Of a stretch of 49,788 nucleotides of DNA, positions 24,990-33,343 are shown in pieces (the first letter of the stretch is position 1; each line of letters begins with the position of its first letter). A program made the position numbers and the translations under genes. The stretch comes from Candidatus Bathyarchaeota archaeon. GTDB lineage: Archaea > Thermoproteota > Bathyarchaeia > Bathyarchaeales > Bathycorpusculaceae. The notes beneath the pieces are model-generated. The model was not told the DNA's origin and ran no database searches. It saw only the letters and a program-made list of their open reading frames with translations. The stretch is taken from NCBI GenBank assembly GCA_026014585.1, contig JAOZIA010000025.1, forward strand, positions 1-49,788. Reading direction: 5' to 3'.

Positions 24990-26480
24990 ATAGGCTGCGG
25001 TATCTTTGGAGTTATAAACTACGATAACCAACCGGTTTTCCCGTACGTTTACTGGGGTCTTAGAGCGCAAAACCATAGGGGACACCAATCACACGGATTT
25101 TTAACCTTAAAAGATAACAAATATTACATTTCAAAAAGTCTAGATTTAGTACCAAGAATAAAAAGCAGAGACATAAACGGGTGGCTTGACCGCCTACCAG
25201 GCTCCATCGGCATCGGCAATGTCCGCTACACAACCTCAGGCAAATGCGATGATGAATCACTCATCCGCGGAACCCAACCGGTCATGGGGTCAACAGACAA
25301 AATCCAGTTAGCCCTCTCATTTAACGGCAACATCGTCAGCACCGCGCACCTAAAAAAAGAGATGCAGGAAAACTTTTCTAATTTTAAGTACACCTGCGAC
25401 TCCGATATTGTGTGCCATAAACTTTTGCTTGGACTAAAAAACGGCAAAAGCCTATCCGAAGCCGTCCACGATACCATGTTAGCTTTGGATGGAGCCTTCT
25501 CCGTGACAGGCATAACTGGCGATGGAAGGTTTTTTGCTTTCAAAGACCCCTACGGAATAAAACCCCTCTGTGCAGGCCATGACCCACACAACAAAACTTT
25601 TGCCTTTTCATCTGAAACAGTCAGCTTAGACATGAACGGGTTTGAGCGAGACTTTGAATTACACCCAGGCGAACTGGTCACAGTCTCAAAAGACGGCTTC
25701 ACCCGTGAACAAATCATAAAAAATCCCCACCACGCATTCTGCTGCTTTGAATACGCTTATTTTGCAAGACCCGACTCACGCTTTAACGGCAAATACGTGT
25801 ATGAAATCCGTGAAGAGTTCGGAAGAAACATCGTTAGAGAGTGCCCTGAAATCTCCAAGGATGCAGACATTATTTTATCAATTCCTGAAACTGGCGATGA
25901 CCCCGCTATGGGTGTTCATGAAGAATCAGGATTACGATGGGAACGCGCGTCTAGGCGGCACCGTTACGTAACCGAAAGAGCTTTCATACTTTTAAACAAT
26001 GAACGTTTCAGCACAATTGACAAGAAAATCAACATTTTAGGCAACAGAGTCAAAGGCAAAAGAGTAATCATAACTGAAGACAGCGTCGTGAGAGGCGACA
26101 CCACAAAAGTAATCATCGAAAAACTGCGCAAGTCAGGAGCCACAAAAATCCATGTTTTCATAACTTTCCCAAGAATCATTGGACCCTGCTTCTATGGCAT
26201 CGACATGTCAACTTATGGGCAACTGGTCGGTTCCAGAAATACTCCTGAACAAATCGCAAAAATTATCGGTGCAGACACAGTTTGCTACCAATCTATTGAT
26301 GCCATGGTGAAAGCTACCGGACAGAAGCGTGACGAATTATGTATGGCATGCATTACGGGCAAGTATCCAACACCGCTGGCTCAGCAGATGGCTGATGAAA
26401 TGAAAAAGAAGTTCCTTGAAGGCTACAAAGAGAAAGCCCGAATCTATGAAGACGAGGAAAAAACAGGCACTGAGCAGTAA
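24990..26480 (+). CDS. purF: Amidophosphoribosyltransferase (PurF), start unresolved
   Basis: The frame encodes a class II glutaminase beginning CGIFGVINYD (Cys at 24996), the PurF residues LRAQNHRGHQSHG, and a PRPP-binding VIITEDSVVRGDTT, plus CFYGIDM. It makes phosphoribosylamine, the first purine step. The Cys must become N-terminal, so a true start lies just before it. However, no ATG, GTG or TTG is in frame between the stop at 24927 and the Cys; only ATA (24990) is. The substitutions HRGHQ for HRGQE and ED for DD in the PRPP loop make it a divergent PurF. First gene of the purF-purD-HAD-ftr-pfkB run. Confidence 0.85.
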   Translation: MGCGIFGVINYDNQPVFPYVYWGLRAQNHRGHQSHGFLTLKDNKYYISKSLDLVPRIKSRDINGWLDRLPGSIGIGNVRYTTSGKCDDESLIRGTQPVMGSTDKIQLALSFNGNIVSTAHLKKEMQENFSNFKYTCDSDIVCHKLLLGLKNGKSLSEAVHDTMLALDGAFSVTGITGDGRFFAFKDPYGIKPLCAGHDPHNKTFAFSSETVSLDMNGFERDFELHPGELVTVSKDGFTREQIIKNPHHAFCCFEYAYFARPDSRFNGKYVYEIREEFGRNIVRECPEISKDADIILSIPETGDDPAMGVHEESGLRWERASRRHRYVTERAFILLNNERFSTIDKKINILGNRVKGKRVIITEDSVVRGDTTKVIIEKLRKSGATKIHVFITFPRIIGPCFYGIDMSTYGQLVGSRNTPEQIAKIIGADTVCYQSIDAMVKATGQKRDELCMACITGKYPTPLAQQMADEMKKKFLEGYKEKARIYEDEEKTGTEQ

Positions 26481-26541
26481 CAAAGCAAATTAAGTGTTGA
26501 TGCATTTTCTCTTAACCAAGATACGAGTAGGTGGGCTTTGA

Positions 26542-27957
26542 ATGGAAAAGATAGGTGTACTAGTGGTTTCTTATGGCTCAAGAGAAGCCGCCATGGTTGA
26601 CGCGCTCTCCAGAAGCACAAAATATCAAGTAGAACTCTACATTGCCGATAAACAACAAAACCCCTTCAACGCAGAGAGGGCAACCAAACACGCAATAATT
26701 CCAAGTTTGGACGCGGGCGAAATCACCAAGTTCGCTCTGGCAAACAAGGACAAAATCCGCTTCGCCCTGGTTGGCTCAGAAAAACCTATCATAGAAGGCA
26801 TCCGAGACCAAATCGAGCAGCAAACAGGCATCCCAGTAATCTGCCCCAAACAAAAATACGCCATAGAACTCAGCAAAGTAGAACAACGCCTGCTATTCCA
26901 AGAAATCGCACCTGAAGCCAACCCACGCTTCAAAGTATTTAACCCTCAAGACTACACAAGCCAAGACTCCGTTAAAACCGACGTTTACAGGTGGCTAGAC
27001 GAACTCAATAATCAAGCGGTGGTTAAACCTGACAAGCCAGCTGCGGGAAAAGGTGTTGGTGTCTGGGGTGACCACTTCACCACGCGAGAGCAGCTTTTTG
27101 AGCATTTCATGTCCAGCTTCAAATACGGCTCAGTCATCATCGAGGAAAAAGTTGACGGAGAAGAAACCAGCTTCATGGCGTTTTGCGATGGCAAACACTT
27201 CATTGCCCTTCCAGACACCCGAGACTACAAACGCGCCTTCGACGATGATGCAGGACCCAACACGGGCGGCATGGGCTCATACAAAGGCGTAGGCGATCGT
27301 TTACCCTTCATATCTGCCGCTGAACGCGAAATGGCACTTGAGTTAGGCAACAAAATTTTCAGCAAATGGCAAGCAAAAATCGGCGACGACACCGCCCTTC
27401 GTGGTGTGCCATTGTATCTTGCGTTTATGCACACGGGAAAGGGAATCAAAGTTTTAGAAAACAACAGCAGACCTGGAGACCCCGAAATCATGAACCTGCT
27501 ACCAATTATCAAGGATGATTTTGTTGATGTGTGCTTTAAGATGATTGAGGGCAACTTAACAAAAATTCAACTTGAAAAATCAGCCACCGTCTTAACCTAC
27601 AAGGTTCCCGCGGATTATGGCGGCTATAGCGAAGTGTTCCCAGGCAAAGTTGACAAAACCAAAACTAACACGCCAGTTGACCTCACCAAAGCGTATGGAC
27701 TGCAAAGTAAATACGGCGATAAAATCCGCATTTACCCAGGCTCAATGGAACTACGCAATGGCAAAAACTATGCGCTTAAGTCGCGGGCGGTTGGGGTTTT
27801 AGGTGTTGGTGAATCCATTGAGGAAGCCAGACAAATCAGTCTAGAGGGCATAGCGGCTATTGTTGGTGGGGAACTTTGGAGTCGAACTGACATTGCCGCC
27901 CAAAAACACATTGACCGAAGCATCGCGCACATGGAGAAGCTGAGGCAGAAAGCGTGA
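26542..27957 (+). CDS. purD: Phosphoribosylamine-glycine ligase
   Basis: This 471-residue ATP-grasp enzyme joins glycine to phosphoribosylamine. It has KPDKPAAGKGVGV (about 155), EEKVDGEETSFMAF, the signature FDDDAGPNTGGMGSY (about 233-247) and ENNSRPGDPEIMNLLP. The ATG is preceded by GGTGGG. It follows purF by 61 bases, and its last four bases overlap the GTG start of the HAD gene. Confidence 0.95.
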   Translation: MEKIGVLVVSYGSREAAMVDALSRSTKYQVELYIADKQQNPFNAERATKHAIIPSLDAGEITKFALANKDKIRFALVGSEKPIIEGIRDQIEQQTGIPVICPKQKYAIELSKVEQRLLFQEIAPEANPRFKVFNPQDYTSQDSVKTDVYRWLDELNNQAVVKPDKPAAGKGVGVWGDHFTTREQLFEHFMSSFKYGSVIIEEKVDGEETSFMAFCDGKHFIALPDTRDYKRAFDDDAGPNTGGMGSYKGVGDRLPFISAAEREMALELGNKIFSKWQAKIGDDTALRGVPLYLAFMHTGKGIKVLENNSRPGDPEIMNLLPIIKDDFVDVCFKMIEGNLTKIQLEKSATVLTYKVPADYGGYSEVFPGKVDKTKTNTPVDLTKAYGLQSKYGDKIRIYPGSMELRNGKNYALKSRAVGVLGVGESIEEARQISLEGIAAIVGGELWSRTDIAAQKHIDRSIAHMEKLRQKA

Positions 27958-29033
27958 AGCGCATCTTTGTAACTGACTGCGAAGGCCCAATCAGCAAAAA
28001 CGATAACGCCTACGAGTTAGCAGCCCAATTCATCCCAAACGGTGGCAAGCTCTTTAGCATATTAAGCAAGTACGATGACGTTTTAGTGGACGTGTTTGAG
28101 AAGCCCGAATACACTGCGGGCAGCACGCTTAAGCTGATTTTGCCCTTCTTCAAAGCCTACGGCATCACCGACACCCAAATGGAACAATTCTCACAAGAAA
28201 ACATTGTCTTAATCGCAGACACCCAACAAACCATGCAACACATCCAAAACCTAACCGACACCTTCATCGTAAGCACAAGCTACGAACACTACATCAAGGC
28301 ACTTTGCAACACCATAAATTTCCCCTTCAAAAACACGTACTGCACCAAATTACGCCTCGACCAATTCAGCATGACCGATATAGAAAAAGAGGACCTCAGA
28401 GAGGTAGCGCAGGAAATCGCGGGCATGTGCATAATTGAAATCCCGCCTGGCGCAAAAGACTATGAACCCTTCTGCGAACGCGACATGATCGCGGTGAATC
28501 GTCTGGATGAGATTTTCTGGGACCAAATGAAAAGAAAACACTCAGGAAAAATAATCAATGACGTAGTCACGGTTGGCGGAGAACAAAAAGCAGAATCCAT
28601 CAAAGACGCCGCAGAAAAATTAGACGTTAACCTCGGGGATGTTATGTATGTAGGCGACAGCATAACCGATGTGGAAGCCTTTCAGCTTGTTAGGGAAAAC
28701 GGCGGCTTAACTGTCTCGTTTAACGGCAACAGCTACGCGGTTCGCAATGCGGAAGTGGCGGTTTTGGCTGAGAGTAATTTGGTGACGGCGGTTTTAGCGG
28801 ACCTGTTTGTTAAGAAGGGTAAAGAAGAAACCCTAAAAGTAATCACCGCATGGAACCCGCAGACACTGGAAAATAGCGGCGTAGACAAAGCATTGCTAAA
28901 ACTGTTGCTGTCAAACCCAGATGGGTTGCCGAAGGTTCAAATAGTTACATCTCAGAATATCCAAACATTAGAAACAGAAAGCAGCGCATTTCGTAAGAAA
29001 GTGCGTGGAGTAGCAGTTGGAAGGTTAGGTTAA
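27954..29033 (+). CDS. HAD-superfamily protein similar to EhaR
   Basis: This 359-residue protein has a HAD phosphatase-like start VTDCEGPISKNDNAYELA (Asp8 as nucleophile position) and the fourth motif VGDSITDVEAF near residue 233. The N-terminal sequence and length resemble the EhaR-type HAD proteins of methanogens, which are named after the Eha hydrogenase; no hydrogenase genes are present here. The start is GTG with a 4-base overlap with purD, and the ftr ATG follows the stop directly. Its substrate is not known. Confidence 0.75.
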   Translation: MKRIFVTDCEGPISKNDNAYELAAQFIPNGGKLFSILSKYDDVLVDVFEKPEYTAGSTLKLILPFFKAYGITDTQMEQFSQENIVLIADTQQTMQHIQNLTDTFIVSTSYEHYIKALCNTINFPFKNTYCTKLRLDQFSMTDIEKEDLREVAQEIAGMCIIEIPPGAKDYEPFCERDMIAVNRLDEIFWDQMKRKHSGKIINDVVTVGGEQKAESIKDAAEKLDVNLGDVMYVGDSITDVEAFQLVRENGGLTVSFNGNSYAVRNAEVAVLAESNLVTAVLADLFVKKGKEETLKVITAWNPQTLENSGVDKALLKLLLSNPDGLPKVQIVTSQNIQTLETESSAFRKKVRGVAVGRLG

Positions 29034-29939
29034 ATGAGTAAAATTGAAGTTGAAGACACATTTATTGAAGCATTCAGTGGCATCTACTGCCGAGTAATCA
29101 TAACCGCAGATGACCAAGAAACCCTGCGCAAGGCAGCTGAGCACGCCACCGCAACGCCCTCCGTTGTCATTAACAGGGTCGAAGCAGGAATCGAGCGGTA
29201 CCTCAAACCAGAAGAAACCCCTGACGGCAGAGTCGGCGCGCTGTTGCAGTTTTGGGGCGGATTAAACCTGAAAACCTTTGAGGATTCCCTGCGGAAGTTC
29301 CAAAATGAACTCTCGTATCGCATCCGCCAAGACATCCTTGTCAAGCCCTTCACCGCCGTGTATGATGCGCTCCCGAATCCCGAGGGTAAACTGGACATGA
29401 TGGAGACCGTTGGGCACTGCGGCGACGGCTACGAATGGGTTGAGCAGCGGCATGGCAGAGAAGTCATCGTTGTGCCGCTTATGGTTCCCGATTTTGTAAT
29501 TGAGCACTATTTGGGCTGGGCACATGGGGTTTCAGGCGGCAACTTTTGGATCATGTGCACAACTAAGCAGGCGGTTAAGGAGGCGGGACAAAAAGCCCTC
29601 GACGCAGTCCACAGCGTGGATGGCGTGATTACTCCGTTTGATGTGTGTTCTGCTGGCAGCAAACCCGAAACGCATTTCCCCAAGATTGGCCCCACAACCA
29701 ACCACTACTACTGCCCAAGTCTTAAGGAGCGTTTGGGTGAGGAGTCTAAGGTTCCTTTGGGGGTAAACTATATTGCCGAGGTAGTGTATGACGGTGTCTC
29801 CTTAGAAGCTGTAAAAGCAGCCACTAAAGCGGGAATCCAAGCAGTCCTCGGTGTTGAGGGCGTGGTGCGGGTTTCAGCGGGCAACTACGGCGGCAAACTC
29901 GGAGAATACAAAATCCAATTAAAAGAGTTGTTGATATGA
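29034..29939 (+). CDS. ftr: Formylmethanofuran:tetrahydromethanopterin formyltransferase
   Basis: This 301-residue enzyme moves a formyl group between methanofuran and tetrahydromethanopterin in the methyl branch of archaeal C1 metabolism. Conserved blocks include TPSVVINRVEAGIE, VGHCGDGYEW, YLGWAHGVSGGNFWIM and CSAGSKPETHFPKIGPTTNHYYCPSL. The ATG is directly after the HAD gene stop, and the stop overlaps pfkB by 4 bases. It is part of one transcription unit with purF and purD. Confidence 0.96.
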   Translation: MSKIEVEDTFIEAFSGIYCRVIITADDQETLRKAAEHATATPSVVINRVEAGIERYLKPEETPDGRVGALLQFWGGLNLKTFEDSLRKFQNELSYRIRQDILVKPFTAVYDALPNPEGKLDMMETVGHCGDGYEWVEQRHGREVIVVPLMVPDFVIEHYLGWAHGVSGGNFWIMCTTKQAVKEAGQKALDAVHSVDGVITPFDVCSAGSKPETHFPKIGPTTNHYYCPSLKERLGEESKVPLGVNYIAEVVYDGVSLEAVKAATKAGIQAVLGVEGVVRVSAGNYGGKLGEYKIQLKELLI

Positions 29940-30850
29940 CAAAATTTGATGTTATCGGTTTTGGAGCCCTAAACGTTGATTCGCTCTTTAAAGTAGACAA
30001 AATCGCAGGCGCAGAAGAAGAAAGCTCCGTTATAGACTACTCAGAATCCTGCGGAGGCTCCGCGGCAAACGTGATGGTTGGCTTAGCACGGTTGGGCTGC
30101 AGAACAGGCTTTATTGGCAAAGTTGCGGATGACCGCGAGGGCAAAATGCACCTTGACGCTTTCAAAGCCGAAGGCGTAAACACAGAGGGCATCACGGTGG
30201 CTAAGCAGGGCAGAAGCGGCTTAGTCATGGGCTTTGTGGACAAGAAGGGGCAACGCGCACTCTACATTAACGCCGGCGCTAACGATTTTGTGGAGCCCCG
30301 AGAAATCAAATGGGAATACGTCAGCCAAACCAAACTACTCCACTTAACATCCTTTGTTGGCGAAAAATCGCTTCGAACCCAGAAGAAACTGGTTGGTTCG
30401 CTGCCGCAGGGCGTGGAAATCAGCTTTGACCCCGGCTCAGTATACGCACAAAAAGGCTTCGCAGCAATTGAACCCCTAATCAGAAACGCCTCAGTCATGA
30501 TGCCAAACGCCCTAGAACTGGAACTACTCACGGGCGAATCCGACTATCAAAAAGGTGCAAGAGTACTAATTGATGCGGGTGTTAAAATTGTCGCGGTTAA
30601 ACTTGGCGCCAAAGGCTGCTACGTAACAGATGGCACCGAGCAATGCAGAGTTGAAGCCTACAAAGTCAACGCCACCGACACCACAGGCGCAGGCGACGCA
30701 TACTGCGCAGGCTTCCTATACGGAATAATAAACCAAAAAACCCTAACCGAATGCGGACGACTAGGCAACTGGGTAGCATCAAGAAAAGTAACAAAAACAG
30801 GAGCAAGAACAGGCTTACCATACGAAAAAGATTTGGCAACATTTGGTTGA
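29936..30850 (+). CDS. PfkB-family carbohydrate/nucleoside kinase
   Basis: This 304-residue ribokinase-fold protein has GGSAANVMVGLARLG (about 40-54) and the C-terminal anion-hole motif DTTGAGDAYCAGF (about 242-254) with the catalytic Asp. The substrate may be a sugar or nucleoside (ribose and inosine/cytidine kinases are in this family). Being last in a purine and C1 operon suggests a nucleoside or ribose salvage role, which is inference. The ATG overlaps the ftr stop by four bases. Confidence 0.88.
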   Translation: MTKFDVIGFGALNVDSLFKVDKIAGAEEESSVIDYSESCGGSAANVMVGLARLGCRTGFIGKVADDREGKMHLDAFKAEGVNTEGITVAKQGRSGLVMGFVDKKGQRALYINAGANDFVEPREIKWEYVSQTKLLHLTSFVGEKSLRTQKKLVGSLPQGVEISFDPGSVYAQKGFAAIEPLIRNASVMMPNALELELLTGESDYQKGARVLIDAGVKIVAVKLGAKGCYVTDGTEQCRVEAYKVNATDTTGAGDAYCAGFLYGIINQKTLTECGRLGNWVASRKVTKTGARTGLPYEKDLATFG

Positions 30851-30960
30851 ACTAACGCCTGATAGAGATGAACTGCTGACAAACTAAGGCAACAAATTCA
30901 AGAGTACAATAACAAAACTCACTATAATCATTTAAAGCAAAGGCTAACTATTGATGCAGT

Positions 30961-31677
30961 ATGGATAGCTTACAAAACGTTGGAAGAGGGTCATCCGAAA
31001 ACAAACCAAAATCCAAATACACACCAAGTATTCCTGATAATGGTGTACCAGCAAACGCTCCATGCCAGTGCCCTTATTGTAGAACAAAAACCACTGCAAC
31101 AGCTATTGAATGGACTTCAGACAAGTGGATTTGTAAGTGTGATAACGGCAAATGTGGAAAAACATTCTTTGCAGATGTAGAATACAATAGTGCAATCCAA
31201 GATTATGATGATAAAATCACACTTTATTTTGACATTCTCGCAACCTATCCCAAAGTTGTGGCTGAAAAACATGTTAGCATCCCCGAAAACATATGGGCTG
31301 ACTACGCAGAGGCATCAAATTGCTTCAATGCTGATTCATACAAAGCAACAGTCGTTATGTGCCGTAGGACACTCCAAAATGTCGGCGTTAAAAAAGGCGC
31401 TACAAAGAAGTATGTAAAAGGTGGTTGGATTCCGCTTAAAGAACAGATAAAGTCAGCTTTTCCACAAAAAGAATATCCACTAATCAATCAACTTACCGAT
31501 GCAATAAAATTCTTGGGTGACTATGGAGGGCACCCTAACGATGACGGCATAGACCAAGTAACAAAAGAAGATGCAGAAACAATACTAGATTTTACTTTTC
31601 AAATTCTGAAGATAGTATTTATTCAACAATGGGAAATTCAGAAAATCCTTGACAAAAAAACAGCCTCAAAAAAATAA
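30961..31677 (+). CDS. Zinc-ribbon plus DUF4145 protein
   Basis: This 238-residue protein has a zinc-ribbon-like part (CQCPYC near 35-40 and CKCDNGKC near 60-66), followed by an all-helical DUF4145-type domain containing YKATVVMCRRTLQNV, LINQLTDAIKFLGDYGGHP and DAETILDFTFQIL. DUF4145 is often found near restriction and other defence genes, but its activity is not known. It has an ATG start and a TATA-like TTTAAA about 35 bases upstream. It heads an accessory cassette between two purine operons. Confidence 0.75.
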   Translation: MDSLQNVGRGSSENKPKSKYTPSIPDNGVPANAPCQCPYCRTKTTATAIEWTSDKWICKCDNGKCGKTFFADVEYNSAIQDYDDKITLYFDILATYPKVVAEKHVSIPENIWADYAEASNCFNADSYKATVVMCRRTLQNVGVKKGATKKYVKGGWIPLKEQIKSAFPQKEYPLINQLTDAIKFLGDYGGHPNDDGIDQVTKEDAETILDFTFQILKIVFIQQWEIQKILDKKTASKK

Positions 31678-31790
31678 TCAAAACACTATTTCTTAACATC
31701 CACTCAATTGATACCCAAATATAAAGAGCACTGTTGTTTTTACGAGTTAAGCCCGAATTTTAATGGCGGGGGGTTCTGTTAGGTTTTAGT

Positions 31791-31943
31791 TTAGTTTTTG
31801 TATTGGAAGGTGTAGTGGGTTTGTTTTTTGTTTTGGTGTTTTATGAATGCTTTAAAGCCTGCTTGGTTGATGCATTTGATGAATAGTTCGCGCTGCTGAC
31901 TGGGCGTCAGGTCTGTTACGTCATACTGCTTGGCGCTCTGCAT
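31791..31943 (-). CDS. 50-residue basic protein
   Basis: The frame starts at ATG 31943, overlaps the 3' end of the upstream small gene by about 28 bases, and reads MQSAKQYDVTDLTPSQQREL through to HYTFQYKN and TAA. The protein is hydrophilic, with a helix (residues 12-30) and a possible terminal beta hairpin. No family is recognised. The tight overlaps suggest a three-gene unit rather than chance frames. Confidence 0.5.
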   Translation of the reverse strand: MQSAKQYDVTDLTPSQQRELFIKCINQAGFKAFIKHQNKKQTHYTFQYKN

Positions 31944-32098
31944 TTCTCAGACCCACTTTTTTCGAGAACTGTTACTTTTTGGGTTTTTAGCAACCAATCG
32001 CACTGAAGGCTTTGGCTGATTTCTTCTTCTATTTGGCTGTTTGATATGTTTTCGGCTTCTGGAACCAAGTTAATGGTGATTATGGCTATTTTGTTCAT
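31916..32098 (-). CDS. 60-residue small protein of the cassette
   Basis: The ATG at 32098 overlaps the TGA of the zinc-ribbon gene (ATGA). The product MNKIAIITINLVPEAENIS... starts with a beta strand, then an acidic helix (about 21-32) and a short beta strand KVTVLEKSG. No family is recognised. A longer frame up to 32158 would overlap the zinc gene needlessly. Confidence 0.5.
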   Translation of the reverse strand: MNKIAIITINLVPEAENISNSQIEEEISQSLQCDWLLKTQKVTVLEKSGSEKCRAPSSMT

Positions 32099-32277
32099 GT
32101 TTTTTTCTCCTGTTGGGTTTCTTTTGGGTTTACATATTGGGCAACTACCCTGCCGCATTGTGGGCAGTGCACGTGGTAGCCTTTGGGATAGCTTGGGTCA
32201 CCTGATACTTTTGCGCTTTTTTTGGGGATTATGCAACCGCAAGGACAGCTCCAAGCTTTTGTATTTTTTATGGGCAA
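32095..32277 (-). CDS. Small zinc-ribbon protein
   Basis: This 60-residue protein has five cysteines: C11, C13 and C15 near the N-terminus and CPQC at 38-41. The ligand spacing suggests a zinc ribbon. It is the first of three overlapping small genes; the promoter would lie in the 32278-32413 region it shares with the ribbon-helix-helix gene. It may be a nucleic-acid-binding or adaptor protein. Confidence 0.6.
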   Translation of the reverse strand: MPIKNTKAWSCPCGCIIPKKSAKVSGDPSYPKGYHVHCPQCGRVVAQYVNPKETQQEKKT

Positions 32278-32329
32278 TTGGGGCAGGTGTATCTTTGTGG
32301 ACGGCTGCGTTTTTATCCACCACTACAAA

Positions 32330-32350
32330 TAGTATTACTTAGTAGTATTA
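32330..32350. promoter_or_regulatory. Direct repeat in the divergent cassette promoter
   Basis: TAGTATTA occurs at 32330-32337 and 32343-32350 with a 13-base period, in the 136-base gap between the zinc-ribbon gene (minus) and the ribbon-helix-helix gene (plus). Such paired short sites are typical operators of RHH autorepressors. Confidence 0.45.
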
Positions 32351-32413
32351 AAGATTTTATAGTAAGAAAAAGTAGAAACAATACTTAAACTACAAGCCAA
32401 GCCATAATCAACC

Positions 32414-32566
32414 ATGCCACGAAAAGCAAAAAAGAAAATCAGCCTATCAATCGACTCTGGCTTGCTTGAATGGATAGACCAAAACGTCTCAAACTTCACG
32501 TTCCAAAACCGCAGCCACGCAATCGAGCAAGCAGTTTGCCGTATGAAAAAAGAAATGAATCAATAA
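32414..32566 (+). CDS. Ribbon-helix-helix (CopG-like) DNA-binding protein
   Basis: This 50-residue protein has a basic N-terminus, a beta strand KKISLSIDSGLLEWIDQ and the second helix of the RHH fold NRSHAIEQAVCRMKKEM. It should bind DNA as a dimer. It starts at ATG 32414 and lies divergent from the small-gene operon, so it is a candidate repressor of that cassette. Confidence 0.75.
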   Translation: MPRKAKKKISLSIDSGLLEWIDQNVSNFTFQNRSHAIEQAVCRMKKEMNQ

Positions 32567-32648
32567 TTCTTCTATTTTGTGATTTCTGTATGGTGTTTTT
32601 TGGTGTTGCCGTTATTATTTCTTAACTTATTCTTAACTTGTTATTAAC

Positions 32649-32657
32649 TTTTTTTAT
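32649..32657 (+). promoter_or_regulatory. TATA-like box for the winged-helix gene
   Basis: TTTTTTATATC lies about 41-49 bases before ATG 32698. Its position argues against a longer reading of the gene from 32638, because that start would be upstream of the promoter. Confidence 0.45.
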
Positions 32658-32697
32658 ATCTTTACATGAGCTTCTGCTCTACGGAAGCAACCCAAAC

Positions 32698-32958
32698 ATG
32701 GATTGGCAAAAATACGCATGGGTAAAGCGAGGCAGCAGGCGCCAAAAAACATTGGAGCTATTTAGCAAAACAAGCAACCCATTGTCGATAAATGATGTGC
32801 ATGAAAAATCCAAAATCGCCATTGCCCAAGCATCGGTGACCATAGCCGAGTTGGAAACTGCTGGACTAATCAAGTGCCTAAACACTCAAGATAAAATCGG
32901 AAAACTCTACCTCATAACGGAAGAGGGAAAAGAAATAATTACAAAAATAAACGCCTAA
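32698..32958 (+). CDS. Winged-helix transcription regulator
   Basis: This 86-residue protein (MDWQKYAWVKRGSRRQ...) is a winged helix: helix RRQKTLELF, helix SINDVHEKSKI, recognition helix IAQASVTIAELETAGLI, and a wing GKLYLITEEGKEII. Archaeal members of this type commonly regulate neighbouring genes. ATG 32698 is chosen from the TATA box position. Confidence 0.75.
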   Translation: MDWQKYAWVKRGSRRQKTLELFSKTSNPLSINDVHEKSKIAIAQASVTIAELETAGLIKCLNTQDKIGKLYLITEEGKEIITKINA

Positions 32959-32985
32959 ATATGCTGTTGAGCTGGGTCACATAAA

Positions 32986-33174
32986 ATGTTGGAAAGCGAA
33001 AGCAAAATAGTAAACCGACCAACCCAAACAGGGGGAAAACAGTACGACAAAATATTCATCTATGTCCCCACAGAAGTCGCCAAAGACAGCGCATTCCCCT
33101 TTACGGCAAACCAAAAAGTCAAAGTAAGAATTGACCCAGAAAACAAACGCCTAATAATAGAAAAAACCCAATAA
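32986..33174 (+). CDS. Small AbrB-like protein
   Basis: This 62-residue protein has the beta-rich pattern of SpoVT/AbrB swapped-hairpin DNA-binding domains: KIFIYVPTEVAKDSAFPFTANQKVKVRIDPENKRLIIEK. It has an ATG start and lies 27 bases after the winged-helix gene, likely co-transcribed. It may pair with the upstream regulator or act as an antitoxin-like factor; no toxin is adjacent. Confidence 0.6.
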   Translation: MLESESKIVNRPTQTGGKQYDKIFIYVPTEVAKDSAFPFTANQKVKVRIDPENKRLIIEKTQ

Positions 33175-33229
33175 CCCCTCTTCATTTTGTTTGCAGCTTG
33201 AGGCAATTCCTGCCCAAATTTACAACATT

Positions 33230-33284
33230 CATATTTGGAGCCTAATAGCCAACCTATGCAGAATGATAGAGAGAGGTCACCGTT
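33230..33284. repeat. Dispersed intergenic repeat, unit A copy 2
   Basis: CATATTTGGAGCCTAATAGC, then CAACCTATGCAGAA and TGATAGAGAGAGGTCA: the same unit A as at 10374, with a few differences including one indel. It again precedes a unit B at a 55-base period. It lies between the accessory cassette and the purQ stop. Confidence 0.8.
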
Positions 33285-33333
33285 TCTATTTGGTGCCTAT
33301 TAGAAATTCTATGCAGAATCTATAGAGGGGTAG
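33285..33333. repeat. Dispersed intergenic repeat, unit B copy 2
   Basis: TCTATTTGGTGCCTATTAG, then AAATTCTATGCAGAATC and TATAGAGGGG: unit B in tandem after unit A copy 2. The outer TCTAT and ATAGA ends are again complementary. Confidence 0.8.
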
Positions 33334-33343
33334 AGTGGGGGGT

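Noticed and set aside
32638-32697. Longer N-terminus of the winged-helix protein
   Set aside because: The TATA-like box lies inside this extension, so a transcript would start after it.
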